The notes beneath the pieces were generated by a model that had not been told where the DNA came from, made no database searches, and worked only from the letters and a program-made list of their open reading frames with translations. The translations under genes and the position numbers were made by a program. DNA of 64,000 bases, from NCBI RefSeq assembly GCF_003001675.1, contig NZ_PVYW01000001.1, positions 558,001 through 622,000 on the forward strand, in the 5' to 3' direction. Below are positions 10,001 to 17,311 of this stretch, piece after piece (within the stretch, counting starts at the first letter, position 1; every line of letters starts with the position of its first letter). Origin of the DNA: Cohnella sp. SGD-V74 (GTDB taxonomy: Bacteria; Bacillota; Bacilli; Paenibacillales; Paenibacillaceae).

Positions 10001-11408
10001 ACGTATTGGATTCCCGGAAAAACGACGGCGCGCTCACCCAGCTCCTCATCAAATCGAGCACGTTCTGCCTGGTGTACGGTCCCGGATTTTGCGCGTTGAT
10101 GTCGATGCCCAGCCCGAACAGCAGCGTATTGCCGTCGCCCGGCGCTTTAAGCTTGTTGGAAATCTCCTGTCCCCTCTGCGAGGCCAGAATGATTTCCTCG
10201 AACGTCGCGGACCGGTTCGACACTTCCCCGACCAGCGTCGGCATCGTCTGCTTCAAATAAAGAAAATACTTCCACGGATCCCCCCCGACGTCGGGAAAAA
10301 ACTGCGCGTCCGTATCTCCCGGGGCGGCGTACACTCCCGGATATTGCGGGTTGTCGGAGCGATTCGCCTGACCGTCCGTAATCAGCAGCACGACGCGCCG
10401 ATAAATATCGTCGGACTGCGCGAATCCCGGCGTCTTGAACAAGTCGTAGGCGGCCTTCAGACCGGCCTCGGTGTTCGTATCCTCCCCGTAAGGAATCGAC
10501 CAGATCGCGTTTTGCAAAATCGTGTTGTTCTCGAAATCCGGATTCACGCTGTAGGTCGCTTCTTGGGGCGTGAGGGGCGTTCCCGCCGCCACCTTGACCA
10601 ACTGATTGTTGACGTAAGCCGCCGGATTCGGCGTGAATACGTTGGCGATGTATGTGCTCAGCACCGTATCGGGCAGAGGATTGCCCGAGGCGTCATAAAC
10701 GTCGCTGTATCTGATCTTGTAGAAATTATAAAAGCTGTACAGGCTGAGCTCCACGCTGGCGGCAAGCGGCTGCGACTGCGCTTCGAAGGTGTTCAGAGCC
10801 GTGGCGCTTACGAACGATTGATTGCGATAGCCTAAAATTTGCCCAATGTAGTAACTGGCAGGGCCGGGCGCAGAACTGCGCTTCCAGGAAAACAACGTGC
10901 CCAAGTAGTCGTATCCAAAGCCGGTTGCGGGCGCGGGATTCGGCACGAAAGCGTCTCGGGCATAAGGGATAATCGTCACCGTCGTGTCGCGATTGGACGC
11001 CCAGAACTTGTTGATCGTGTCGACCATCGCCCGCTTCGCCTGAACGAATTTGGTGCTGCCCGACGTCATCATGCTCGAAGTGACATCGAGAACGATCACG
11101 ACGTCGAGCGAATGCGGCGGGAAGTACTGGAACGTGGCGGGCTTGGCCTCCAGATCGAGCGTCACCGTCACGTGGCAGTCGCACTCCTCCGCCGAGTTCA
11201 GCGCCGCGCCTTTGGAAATCCGCGCCAAATCCTCGTAAACGACCGTTCCGCCCGTTCCTTCATTTAACCCCGCATCGAATAAAATCGACTGTCCCGAGCC
11301 GATCCAGTAGCCGTCCTGCTGCTTATCTTCCGTCGGGCGGAACAGGTCGTACCCTCCGACGTTAACCGGATTTTGCTTGCCGGGTCCTTGAAATGGACAA
11401 GGTTCCAT
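7005..11408 (-). CDS. Giant VWA-domain protein with eight DUF11-type repeats
   Basis: 1467 residues. A von Willebrand A domain begins near residue 102; its metal site reads D108-V-T-S-S112, a DxTxS variant of the usual DxSxS, with LLITDGQ further on. From about residue 649 to the end run eight DUF11-like Ig-fold repeats of about 105 residues, each opening with a 'KxVDKxxxxPG' type line (EKFVDRTSAAPG, TKSVDKRQARPG, TKTVDRKQTAPG and so on). The start is well supported: ATG at 11406-11408 with GGAGGGAGAG directly upstream. Yet the N-terminus (MEPCPFQGPG) has no signal peptide, and the C-terminus has no LPXTG, SLH or membrane anchor. An adhesin-like or spore-surface structural role is inferred; the export route is unknown. 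Confidence 0.85.
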   Translation of the reverse strand: MEPCPFQGPGKQNPVNVGGYDLFRPTEDKQQDGYWIGSGQSILFDAGLNEGTGGTVVYEDLARISKGAALNSAEECDCHVTVTLDLEAKPATFQYFPPHSLDVVIVLDVTSSMMTSGSTKFVQAKRAMVDTINKFWASNRDTTVTIIPYARDAFVPNPAPATGFGYDYLGTLFSWKRSSAPGPASYYIGQILGYRNQSFVSATALNTFEAQSQPLAASVELSLYSFYNFYKIRYSDVYDASGNPLPDTVLSTYIANVFTPNPAAYVNNQLVKVAAGTPLTPQEATYSVNPDFENNTILQNAIWSIPYGEDTNTEAGLKAAYDLFKTPGFAQSDDIYRRVVLLITDGQANRSDNPQYPGVYAAPGDTDAQFFPDVGGDPWKYFLYLKQTMPTLVGEVSNRSATFEEIILASQRGQEISNKLKAPGDGNTLLFGLGIDINAQNPGPYTRQNVLDLMRSWVSAPSFFRESNTSDPDSQIAETLARLVQDIFQLSAGSRLVVHDRINTALFRYVPGSIRISGVRDGLLLKSPNQPDIIDPSDPNYTVYPKAPLLPDVDDNTFVDGGFVLDLGTMPLGLLTQDSRTSVTITYEIESNRLANGDHLHTNTDDQTYAAFTEPNHLEASTSAIDYSAPVRNLLFHTPIVACSCAPTPGLSVEKFVDRTSAAPGDRVNYTIIVHNTGTLRLVNVHVTDARLGLDFTIPAIEPLTSYTESVAYTIPPGTPPGALVNTVFASNELFPDPLNASAVVNVSESPSLVLTKSVDKRQARPGETVVFTITVTNNGNVPIENARFVDELLGISTTIESIAAGATLSADLPYVIPDDAAIGSTIVNVAVLTTAELPPLTAAVSVEVLAQPRLSLTKTVDRKQTAPGTTIQFTLTVTNTGSMPLTNVRVSDPTLALDTTIPSLLPGESVVIPQPFNVPLETPPTVYTNTVTATSDQTTPVTATEQVEVLAQPALGIRKVVDRPTASHGEAVQYTIQVANFGNVPLVGIRLTDEVLGVDLQIEGLEIGEIWTREFSYTVPSTAVIGSRIVNRATASNSATGTVEATATITVVGTGLSIAKTVSPAFGAPGEIVTYTLTVTNLLNVAQTNVVLTDTLLGLNETVPVLGPGQSIVRNGPFVLPDVPEGTVLPNVFSSASDQSGVQSTEAKVLVQRELTDAALRVTKSASANLAPLGSLIEYTVTVTNVGAGAATNIDVRDSLTGTAAFIPFLAPGASETVVFFYAIPDSLPGSPIVTNRVVATSPQTNPASAEASVRVGVPHHLLHLTNVVDKPVVPPGTTVHFTFTVTNQSPFILHDVRVFGEITGFETIIPVLLPGESRAFVVPFVVPTDAISGMVFVETASAFSLETPFQQAPASVIPVVNADFTLSETVDKPVVPPQTRVHFTIQTTNVGNADLINFRVFASLLSLRVRVVRFPIGATLRGRFPFDTPDTDEEIVIPSPVTAEADNAGPKRVEVSVRVIPEDEE

Positions 11409-11588
11409 TCTCTCCCTCCTACAAACTCATTATTCCATTGTATGAGCGATCGATCGCGTGCATTCGACTACGATTCGGAACGCAGCCGCAGACCGGACCG
11501 CCAATCCGATATAAACTGTGGATTTTCCTCCGCCGATCATGCACAATGGGGAAAACGGCAACAAACTTTCGGAGTGGAGAGGGTTCGC

Positions 11589-12341
11589 ATGCACAACGGC
11601 TTTCGGTCCAGACTTGCCCGCTTGCTCGGCGTGGACGACCCCGTCGGGCGATTAAGCCGGCGGCTTTCCGCGTCGGATTTGAATTCGCTGCTGCTCGACG
11701 TATTCCGGGAGAAAGCGAACTCATCCTCCCCAGCGGACTTGCTCAGGAGATACGAGGCCAACCGCTTCGTTCAGCCTGCCGCGGTTGACGCCATTCGGTT
11801 GAAACAGCTTGAGCTGGATACGCTGACCGTCGCCCGCGGCTTGGATTACGAGCCCGTTCAGCTATCCCCTCTCACTCCTCTCGGCAGTTGCTCCATCGTG
11901 GCCTCGTCGGATCAGAATAAAGTCGTCTCGGCCCTGCGGGGAACGGAAGTAACGGCGGACGCGACCAATTCGCTTGCACTGCATATCGCCGGCGGGTTAC
12001 AAGCCGGAATGCTCGACAACCGGGAACATTTCGTCCGGTACAGCACCACCCACCGTCATGTACGAGCCCAGCGCTTCGAACAAGCCCCCGGCATGCTCGC
12101 TCATTTCAGTCTCTTCGCGCTGGCCGCATCCGGTCGGGACAGAGGGTCTTATGATTTCGTCTATTACAAAGGTTTTCAGTTCACCGTTATCGCCCGCATC
12201 GGCGAATCGACCCTGCCGATCGGAGACGGCGGACTGGTCGACTGGACCCAGCAGCTGCTGGGTAGCCGGAAAGAGCGAATGATGATCAGCGCCATCGGGC
12301 TGGAGCGACTGGCAGCCATAGAAGGGAGCGAACCCGGATGA
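11589..12341 (+). CDS. Conserved protein of unknown function
   Basis: 250 residues, no signal peptide or membrane segment. ATG 11589-11591 is preceded by GGAGTGGAGAGGG; upstream in-frame starts lack such a site. The middle contains a conserved-looking stretch, LSPLTPLGSC, then SSDQNKVVSALRGTEV, and a later THRHVRAQRF. This pattern recalls class II aminoacyl-tRNA-synthetase-like folds, but that is only an impression. Its stop overlaps the ATG of the next gene (ATGA at 12338-12341), so the two are translationally coupled. It is divergent from the VWA/DUF11 gene. The function is not recognised. Confidence 0.7.
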   Translation: MHNGFRSRLARLLGVDDPVGRLSRRLSASDLNSLLLDVFREKANSSSPADLLRRYEANRFVQPAAVDAIRLKQLELDTLTVARGLDYEPVQLSPLTPLGSCSIVASSDQNKVVSALRGTEVTADATNSLALHIAGGLQAGMLDNREHFVRYSTTHRHVRAQRFEQAPGMLAHFSLFALAASGRDRGSYDFVYYKGFQFTVIARIGESTLPIGDGGLVDWTQQLLGSRKERMMISAIGLERLAAIEGSEPG

Positions 12342-13275
12342 GCAAATACGCGATTCACGAAGATTTCAAAAAGCTTGAGAAAAATACGCTTCCTTTCTAT
12401 CCGATTGTGCTGCCGCTCCTGAACAAACTTATGCAGAGAAGCAACAGCCGTTTAAAGCTCCCGGACGGCATCGTCGTTACGAAAAAACAGATCAAGGGCT
12501 ACCGGAACGGCCTGATCGATCTGTTCCTCTACGAGCCAGCGAACCTGCAAGAAAACGCGCCTTGCCTCGTTTATTTTCATGGCGGCGCTTTTGCTTTGAA
12601 GGAAGCGCACTACCACATTCGGCTGGTTTGCGATTACGCTCTGAGAACGCCTTGCAAAGTCGTGTTCGTCGATTACAGATTGCTCCGAAGCATGTTTTCC
12701 CCGTCGGCGCGGAAGACGGCTATGCCGCGTTCGAATGGACGCTTGCTAACGCGGACTCGCTCGGCATCGATCCCCGCAAGATCGCCGTAGGAGGGGACAG
12801 CGCTGGAGGAGCGATCGCCGCCGGCGTTACGTTAATGGCAAGGGACAAAGGAGTTGTTCCCGGCATTTGCTATCAACTGCTCGTCTATCCGGTCACGGAT
12901 GCCCGGCAGACGACGGAGTCGATGCGGCAATATACGGATACGCCGATGTGGAACGCCAAGCTGAACAAAAAGATGTGGGATCTTTATTTGAAAAACGGCG
13001 TGGAGGGCCCGAGGGAGTATGCTTCTCCAATGGAGGCGGCTTCGCTGGACGGTCTGCCGGACGCTTATCTCGAAGTGGCGGAATACGACTGCTTGCGGGA
13101 CGAAGGCATCCAATACGCGGAAGCGCTGCGCCGAAGCGGCGTAGGCGTCGAGCTTCATCGGACGGAGGGCACCGTTCACGGGTACGATTTGGAGGAAAAA
13201 AGCGGCATTACGCTGGAAAGCAAATCCCGAAGAATAGAAGCTTTAAGGAAAGCCTTTTACGGTCATGAGAAATAA
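12338..13275 (+). pseudogene. Alpha/beta hydrolase (HSL/family IV esterase) interrupted by a frameshift
   Basis: Two overlapping frames make one lipase/esterase. Frame 1 from ATG 12338 gives MSKYAIHEDF... through the oxyanion motif YFHGGAF to VVFVDYRL, then runs off. From base 12682 the other frame continues as APKHVFPVGAEDGYAAFEW, the nucleophile motif GGDSAGG, the acid region EYDCLRDEG and the histidine in TVHGYD, ending at 13275. Restoring one G after TTG at 12680-12682 (TTG GCT CCG) rebuilds the family consensus DYRLAPxxxFP. All catalytic triad parts survive, so this is a recent single-base loss or a sequencing error. Intact, it would be a cytosolic esterase of about 312 residues. Confidence 0.85.
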
Positions 13276-13308
13276 AAGCCGCTATCCCTTACTTGAACCG
13301 TCTTCGAC

Positions 13309-13349
13309 AAAACCGCCTTCGGCGTCCTAAGGATGCCGAAGGCGGTTTT
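13309..13349. terminator. Bidirectional terminator
   Basis: AAAACCGCCTTCGGC (13309-13323) pairs perfectly over 15 bp with GCCGAAGGCGGTTTT (13335-13349) around an 11-nt loop. The A-run and T-run flanks serve both the hydrolase (plus) and nrdR (minus). Confidence 0.88.
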
Positions 13350-13377
13350 GCTTGTATATTCGGGAATTCGGACGCCG

Positions 13378-13839
13378 CTAAATCCCGTGTTTGCTCATCA
13401 GCGTGTTCAGCTCTTTGAAGAACATGTTGATATCCTTGAACTGGCGGTATACCGACGCGAATCGGACGTATGCCACCTCGTCGACGGGGTAAATATGCTC
13501 CATCAACAGCTCGCCGATAATCCGGCTCTCGACTTCCGCCGATGCCGTATTGCGAATTTCCCGCTCCACGTCGGAGACGATGACTTCGAGCTGCCCGACG
13601 GATACCGGCCGTTTCTCGCAAGCCCGCAGCAGCCCTCTAAGCACCTTGTCCCTGCTGAACTCCTCGCGGCTCCCGTCCTTCTTGATCACCATCAGCGGCG
13701 TTTCCTCGACCGTCTCGAAAGTCGTAAACCGACGGCTGCACTTCTCGCACTCCCGACGGCGGCGAATCGATTTGTTATCGTTGGCCGGACGGGAGTCCAA
13801 CACTTTCGTTCCGCTGTAATCGCAATAAGGGCATTTCAT
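13378..13839 (-). CDS. nrdR: Transcriptional repressor NrdR
   Basis: 153 residues. An N-terminal zinc ribbon ([10 protein letters not shown] ... [12 protein letters not shown]) is followed by an ATP-cone domain (about residues 45-135, with [15 protein letters not shown]). NrdR senses (d)ATP and represses ribonucleotide reductase genes through NrdR boxes. I start at ATG 13837-13839 because AAGGAGG lies upstream and the family begins MKCPxC; the frame stays open further upstream without family similarity. Its nearness to coaE, ytaF, mutM and polA matches the conserved Bacillus-type order. Confidence 0.95.
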   Translation of the reverse strand: MKCPYCDYSGTKVLDSRPANDNKSIRRRRECEKCSRRFTTFETVEETPLMVIKKDGSREEFSRDKVLRGLLRACEKRPVSVGQLEVIVSDVEREIRNTASAEVESRIIGELLMEHIYPVDEVAYVRFASVYRQFKDINMFFKELNTLMSKHGI

Positions 13840-13949
13840 GTCGCCGATCTCGCCTCCTTCGAATACGAATGATTTTCCAAGCCTTCCCTTACATGAACGG
13901 TAGAATAAAGCACATAATACAGTTACCAACCGCAAGGAGGTGAACATTC

Positions 13950-14162
13950 ATGGCACAGAACAACAGCAGCAATACATTGCTCGTTCCCCAAGCGACAGCG
14001 GGTCTGAACCAACTGAAATACGAAGCGGCTCAAGAGCTTGGCATCGCCATCCCGCAAGATGGTTACCAAGGTAACATGACGACGAAGGACAACGGTTCCA
14101 TCGGGGGTAACATTACCCGCCGTTTGGTGCAAATCGCCGAGCAACAGCTGGCGGGCCGTTAA
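13950..14162 (+). CDS. Alpha/beta-type small acid-soluble spore protein
   Basis: 70 residues, the usual size. The family core is present: LKYEAAQELGI, where the germination protease GPR is expected to cut, and GSIGGNITRRLVQIAEQQL. These proteins coat and protect spore DNA and serve as an amino-acid reserve at germination. The start is preceded by AAGGAGGTGAAC. It is monocistronic, between nrdR (divergent) and its own terminator. A sigma-G promoter is expected upstream, but I could not place one confidently. Confidence 0.95.
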   Translation: MAQNNSSNTLLVPQATAGLNQLKYEAAQELGIAIPQDGYQGNMTTKDNGSIGGNITRRLVQIAEQQLAGR

Positions 14163-14201
14163 TCCGAACGAATGATCGACAGTGGCAAGCACTAAATACC
14201 G

Positions 14202-14236
14202 GGAAGCTTTGAAGCGAACGCTTCAAGGCTTCCTTT
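14202..14236 (+). terminator. Terminator of the SASP gene
   Basis: GGAAGC-T-TTGAAGCG pairs with CGCTTCAA-G-GCTTCC in an almost unbroken 15-bp stem, followed by TTTTG. It lies 40 nt after the stop codon. Confidence 0.85.
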
Positions 14237-14253
14237 TGCGCTATCCCAATGAA

Positions 14254-14823
14254 TTATAATGTCTCGTAAATATCCTGGTACTTCTTATAATAATACAACA
14301 CACGCTGCACGTAATGTCTAGTCTCCCCGTAAGGAATATCGCTAATCGTCCGCTCTTCGCCGTCCCATACTCCTTTTTCCAGCCAAGATCTGACCTTCCC
14401 GGGACCGGCGTTGTAGGCGGCAAGCGATTTGATCAGATCGCCTTTGAACTGCCGGTTCAGCTCTTTCACGTACCAGGAGCCGAGAGCGATGCCTGCGTGA
14501 GCTTGAGATCCCGCATCCTTAACCGTAATATCGCCGAAATCGCCCTGCTTCAAAATCCACTCCGCCGTATCGGGCATAATCTGCATGATGCCGACCGCTC
14601 CCTTCCGGGAGACCGCCGTCAGCCTATAGTTCGATTCGACGCGGATGATCGCGGCGATCAGAAGCGGATCCAGTTCGTAATGCTGCGCGTTCCTCTTGAT
14701 TTCATCTTGATAAGAAATCGGATAAATTCGCTTCCCCAGCCAATCCGACCGGATGAACAGCGCCCCAAGGACGATAACGACCAACATCAGGATGAAGCGC
14801 TTGCGCCTGACCCTTCTCTTCAT
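14254..14823 (-). CDS. Membrane-anchored lytic transglycosylase (SLT domain)
   Basis: 189 residues. One N-terminal membrane segment (FILMLVVIVLGALFI) anchors a periplasm/wall-facing SLT domain. The motifs are in order: catalytic Glu in RVESNY, GIMQIMP, and AAYNAGPG. Such enzymes cleave the glycan strand of peptidoglycan to 1,6-anhydro-muropeptides. The ATG overlaps the coaE stop (ATGA, 14820-14823), so the gene is coupled to coaE. Confidence 0.92.
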   Translation of the reverse strand: MKRRVRRKRFILMLVVIVLGALFIRSDWLGKRIYPISYQDEIKRNAQHYELDPLLIAAIIRVESNYRLTAVSRKGAVGIMQIMPDTAEWILKQGDFGDITVKDAGSQAHAGIALGSWYVKELNRQFKGDLIKSLAAYNAGPGKVRSWLEKGVWDGEERTISDIPYGETRHYVQRVLYYYKKYQDIYETL

Positions 14824-15416
14824 CCTAGCCCCTTTTCCCGCCAGAAGCGCTCAATCTGCCGGTCCGTCTCCTCGGTCGTTCCGCTATTGTCGATAAGCGC
14901 GTCCGCCCGTCGCTTCTTCTCCTCGATGTCCATCTGCGCGGCGAGTCTCTTCCCGGCTTCCTCCGGCGTCAGGCCGTCTCGTTCGATGAGCCGGCGAAGC
15001 TGCGTCTCCCGGGGAACGTATACGACCATGACCTGCTCGAAGTAGCTTTCGAGCTTCGATTCGTACAGAAGCGGAACGTCAACGACGACCGGCCTGTCCG
15101 GCTCTTCCGTCTCGTAACGCGCCATCCGTTCCTTCATGACGGCGCGAATGGCCGGATGCGTAATCGCTTCGAGCGCCTTGCGCTCCTCCGGATCGGAGAA
15201 GACGACGGCGCCGAGCTTCTTGCGGTCCAGCGAACCGTCCGGCTTGAGCACGGCTTGTCCGAACCGCTCGGCGATCGCGAGCAAAGCTGGCTGCCCGGGC
15301 TCGACGACCTCCCGGGCGACTTTGTCCAGATCGATCAGGTTCGCCCCGCGCTCCGTGAGCAGCTTGGCGACCGTGCTTTTGCCGGTGGCGATGCCTCCCG
15401 TTAATCCTATGTTCAT
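14820..15416 (-). CDS. coaE: Dephospho-CoA kinase
   Basis: 198 residues, normal for the family. The P-loop GGIATGKST is at residues 8-16; the CoA-binding lid region DVPLLYES and the C-terminal helices are present. It catalyses the last step of CoA synthesis, phosphorylating the 3'-OH of dephospho-CoA. The start is preceded by GGAAGAGGG. It lies downstream of ytaF and overlaps the lytic transglycosylase gene by 4 nt. Confidence 0.96.
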   Translation of the reverse strand: MNIGLTGGIATGKSTVAKLLTERGANLIDLDKVAREVVEPGQPALLAIAERFGQAVLKPDGSLDRKKLGAVVFSDPEERKALEAITHPAIRAVMKERMARYETEEPDRPVVVDVPLLYESKLESYFEQVMVVYVPRETQLRRLIERDGLTPEEAGKRLAAQMDIEEKKRRADALIDNSGTTEETDRQIERFWREKGLG

Positions 15417-15445
15417 AAGCCCTCTTCCTTACATCTGAGTAAAGT

Positions 15446-15487
15446 GGTTCAAAAAGTCCGATCGCTGAGAACCGAACTCTTTGAACC
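15446..15487. repeat. Short palindrome related to family-C element ends
   Basis: GGTTCAAAAAGTCCG (15446-15460) pairs with CGAACTCTTTGAACC (15473-15487) with two mismatches. The arm is the same sequence as the terminal repeats of the 26784-26955 element, so this may be a collapsed copy. It lies between ytaF and coaE and could act as a weak terminator or processing hairpin. Confidence 0.55.
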
Positions 15488-15503
15488 CGGCCTTACCTCC
15501 GTC

Positions 15504-16181
15504 TTATACAAACAGCTTGAAAATTCCCATCGTGATCAAAATGATGCCCGGCAGCATGGACAGCTGCTTAACCCAGCGCCAGCGCGACGCCCACAGTCCG
15601 AACTTCGTGCCGGACCAGAGGAACAATCCGCTCGAAGCGGCGATCAGAATCGCCGTCAGCATGGGCGGAAAGCCGACCAGGGCCGCGCCGATGCCCGCCC
15701 CGAAGGCGTCCAGCGACAGCGCCGTCCCGAGCAGGAACGCTTCTCCCGCGCTGATCGTGCCCGACCGGTCCATGTCGGCCGCCGACGGCGTGCGAAGAAT
15801 TTGAATGATGAATCCGAATATTTTAAGCTCCATCTTAAGCACAGGAGCGTCCGCCGCCGCGCCTGCTTCCGCGCCCCCGCGGCCTCCGGCGTCACGTTCG
15901 TCCCGTTCGCCGCTGCGGATAAATTGAATGAGCGCCCACATGCCGATGCCGATCAGAATGACCGCCCCTATGGCCGATGCCCCTTGCGGGGGAATCCATC
16001 GCGTGATCGCGACCCCGACCATCATCGAGAGCAGAATGATCAGACCGGAACAAACCGAAATAATCGCTACGGAAGATACGGGAATTTTGATTTTCCGGAC
16101 GCCGTAAGTCATTCCGACGCCGAAACCGTCCAAACTTACCGCGAAAGACAATAACAGAAGCGACGCGACAGGTGCCATCAT
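15504..16181 (-). CDS. ytaF: Sporulation membrane protein YtaF (MntP/YtaF family)
   Basis: 225 residues, about six membrane helices in two related halves. Each half carries the family Asp motif: SFAVSLDGFGVG near the N-terminus and TALSLDAFGAG in the second half. The cytoplasmic loop between them is Gly/Ala-rich and charged (about residues 90-120). The relative MntP exports Mn2+; YtaF is a sporulation-linked paralogue in Bacillus whose substrate is not settled. Its place between mutM and coaE matches B. subtilis. Confidence 0.9.
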   Translation of the reverse strand: MMAPVASLLLLSFAVSLDGFGVGMTYGVRKIKIPVSSVAIISVCSGLIILLSMMVGVAITRWIPPQGASAIGAVILIGIGMWALIQFIRSGERDERDAGGRGGAEAGAAADAPVLKMELKIFGFIIQILRTPSAADMDRSGTISAGEAFLLGTALSLDAFGAGIGAALVGFPPMLTAILIAASSGLFLWSGTKFGLWASRWRWVKQLSMLPGIILITMGIFKLFV

Positions 16182-16287
16182 AACGCATTTCCCCCTGCAT
16201 GGATGCGATCCCTCGCTTCCCGTTCCGGAAGCCGGGTACCTTCCATCCTATGCAGGCGGCGGCGACAATGCCCCGCTTAATGCGCTT

Positions 16288-17217
16288 CTATCGCTCCGCC
16301 CCGTCCAGCCTCCGCTTCACGGCATGGGTTCGCGGCCGCTTCGATGCAGGCGCGGCGTCGTCCGTTGACGTCGGCGATTTCCCGCCGCGAGGCGGCTTCT
16401 GGCATTTCGGACACACGTGCGTGCCTCGTCCGCCGACGACCGACTTCTCGATCGGCGTTCCGCATTCGGGGCAAGGTTCGCCTGTTCTGCCGTACGCCCT
16501 TAAGCTGAACTGGAACATCCCCATTTCGCCCTGGCCGTTCACGTACGATTTGATGGAGGAGCCTCCCGCATCCACGGCGGCCGAGAGCGTAGCGACGATC
16601 GCGCCGTGCAGCTTCTCCTGCTCCTTCCGCTTCAGCTCGCTTGCGGGCGTCTCCGGGTGAATGCCGGCGGCATGCAGCGCTTCGTCCACGTAGATGTTGC
16701 CCAGCCCGACGACGATCTCCTGATTAAGCAGCAGTGGCTTAATCTTCGTCGTCCTGCGGACAAGCGCTCGACGGAACTCGTCCAACGTAAAGCTCTCGTC
16801 CAGCGGCTCTAATCCCAGTTTATTCAGCGGAGCGGCGGTCCATTCGTCCCCCGGCGCGAACAGATGCATCGTTCCGAATTGGCGAACGTCCTTGTAGCGC
16901 AGCTCCGTGCCGTCCGTGAAGGAAAACCGGACGTGCGTGTGGAGTTCGACGGGATCGTCTTTCCCGTACAGGCCGTAGCGGCCTTCCATCCGCAGATGGG
17001 AGATCAGCACCAGCCCGTCCAGGACGAGACGCAGAAACTTCCCCCGCCGTTCCACCGATTGAAACGTCCTTCCCTCCAGCATGGCGGCGAACGCCTGCGG
17101 ATCGTCCGGCTTCTGCAAAATGCGCGGCAAGCTGACCGTCACGAGCTCGATCGTCTTCCCGGCGATCAATTGATTCAAGGTGCGCCGCACCGTTTCTACC
17201 TCGGGCAATTCCGGCAT
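16288..17217 (-). CDS. mutM: Formamidopyrimidine-DNA glycosylase
   Basis: 309 residues. PELPEVE at the N-terminus supplies the catalytic Pro (after Met removal) and Glu; the H2TH region contains GLGNIYVDEAL; the zinc finger is CPECGTPI ... HVCPKCQ. It excises 8-oxoguanine and Fapy lesions with beta/delta elimination. The usual protein ends at the zinc finger near residue 275; here a basic, low-complexity tail of about 36 residues follows (GGKSPTSTDD ... KRPRTHAVKRR). It lies downstream of polA in the same direction, probably in one operon. Confidence 0.95.
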   Translation of the reverse strand: MPELPEVETVRRTLNQLIAGKTIELVTVSLPRILQKPDDPQAFAAMLEGRTFQSVERRGKFLRLVLDGLVLISHLRMEGRYGLYGKDDPVELHTHVRFSFTDGTELRYKDVRQFGTMHLFAPGDEWTAAPLNKLGLEPLDESFTLDEFRRALVRRTTKIKPLLLNQEIVVGLGNIYVDEALHAAGIHPETPASELKRKEQEKLHGAIVATLSAAVDAGGSSIKSYVNGQGEMGMFQFSLRAYGRTGEPCPECGTPIEKSVVGGRGTHVCPKCQKPPRGGKSPTSTDDAAPASKRPRTHAVKRRLDGAER

Positions 17218-17242
17218 TTCTCTTCACTTCCTTCCAACATAT

Positions 17243-17301
17243 AAGCCGAACCCCTTAAGCGGGAAGCCCATTGCATTCCGAAAGGGATGGGTTCGGCTTA
17301 T
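17243..17301. promoter_or_regulatory. Inverted repeat between polA and mutM
   Basis: ATAAGCCGAACCC (17243-17255) and GGGTTCGGCTTAT (17289-17301) are perfect 13-bp complements with a 33-nt loop. No T-run follows on the minus strand, so it is more likely an attenuator or mRNA processing/stability hairpin between the two repair genes than a full terminator. Confidence 0.5.
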
Positions 17302-17311
17302 CTTGCTCCCG

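Noticed and set aside
7257..10835. 1192-codon plus-strand ORF opposite the VWA/DUF11 gene
   Set aside because: Antisense shadow of a GC-rich gene; Arg-rich, no domain, no RBS.
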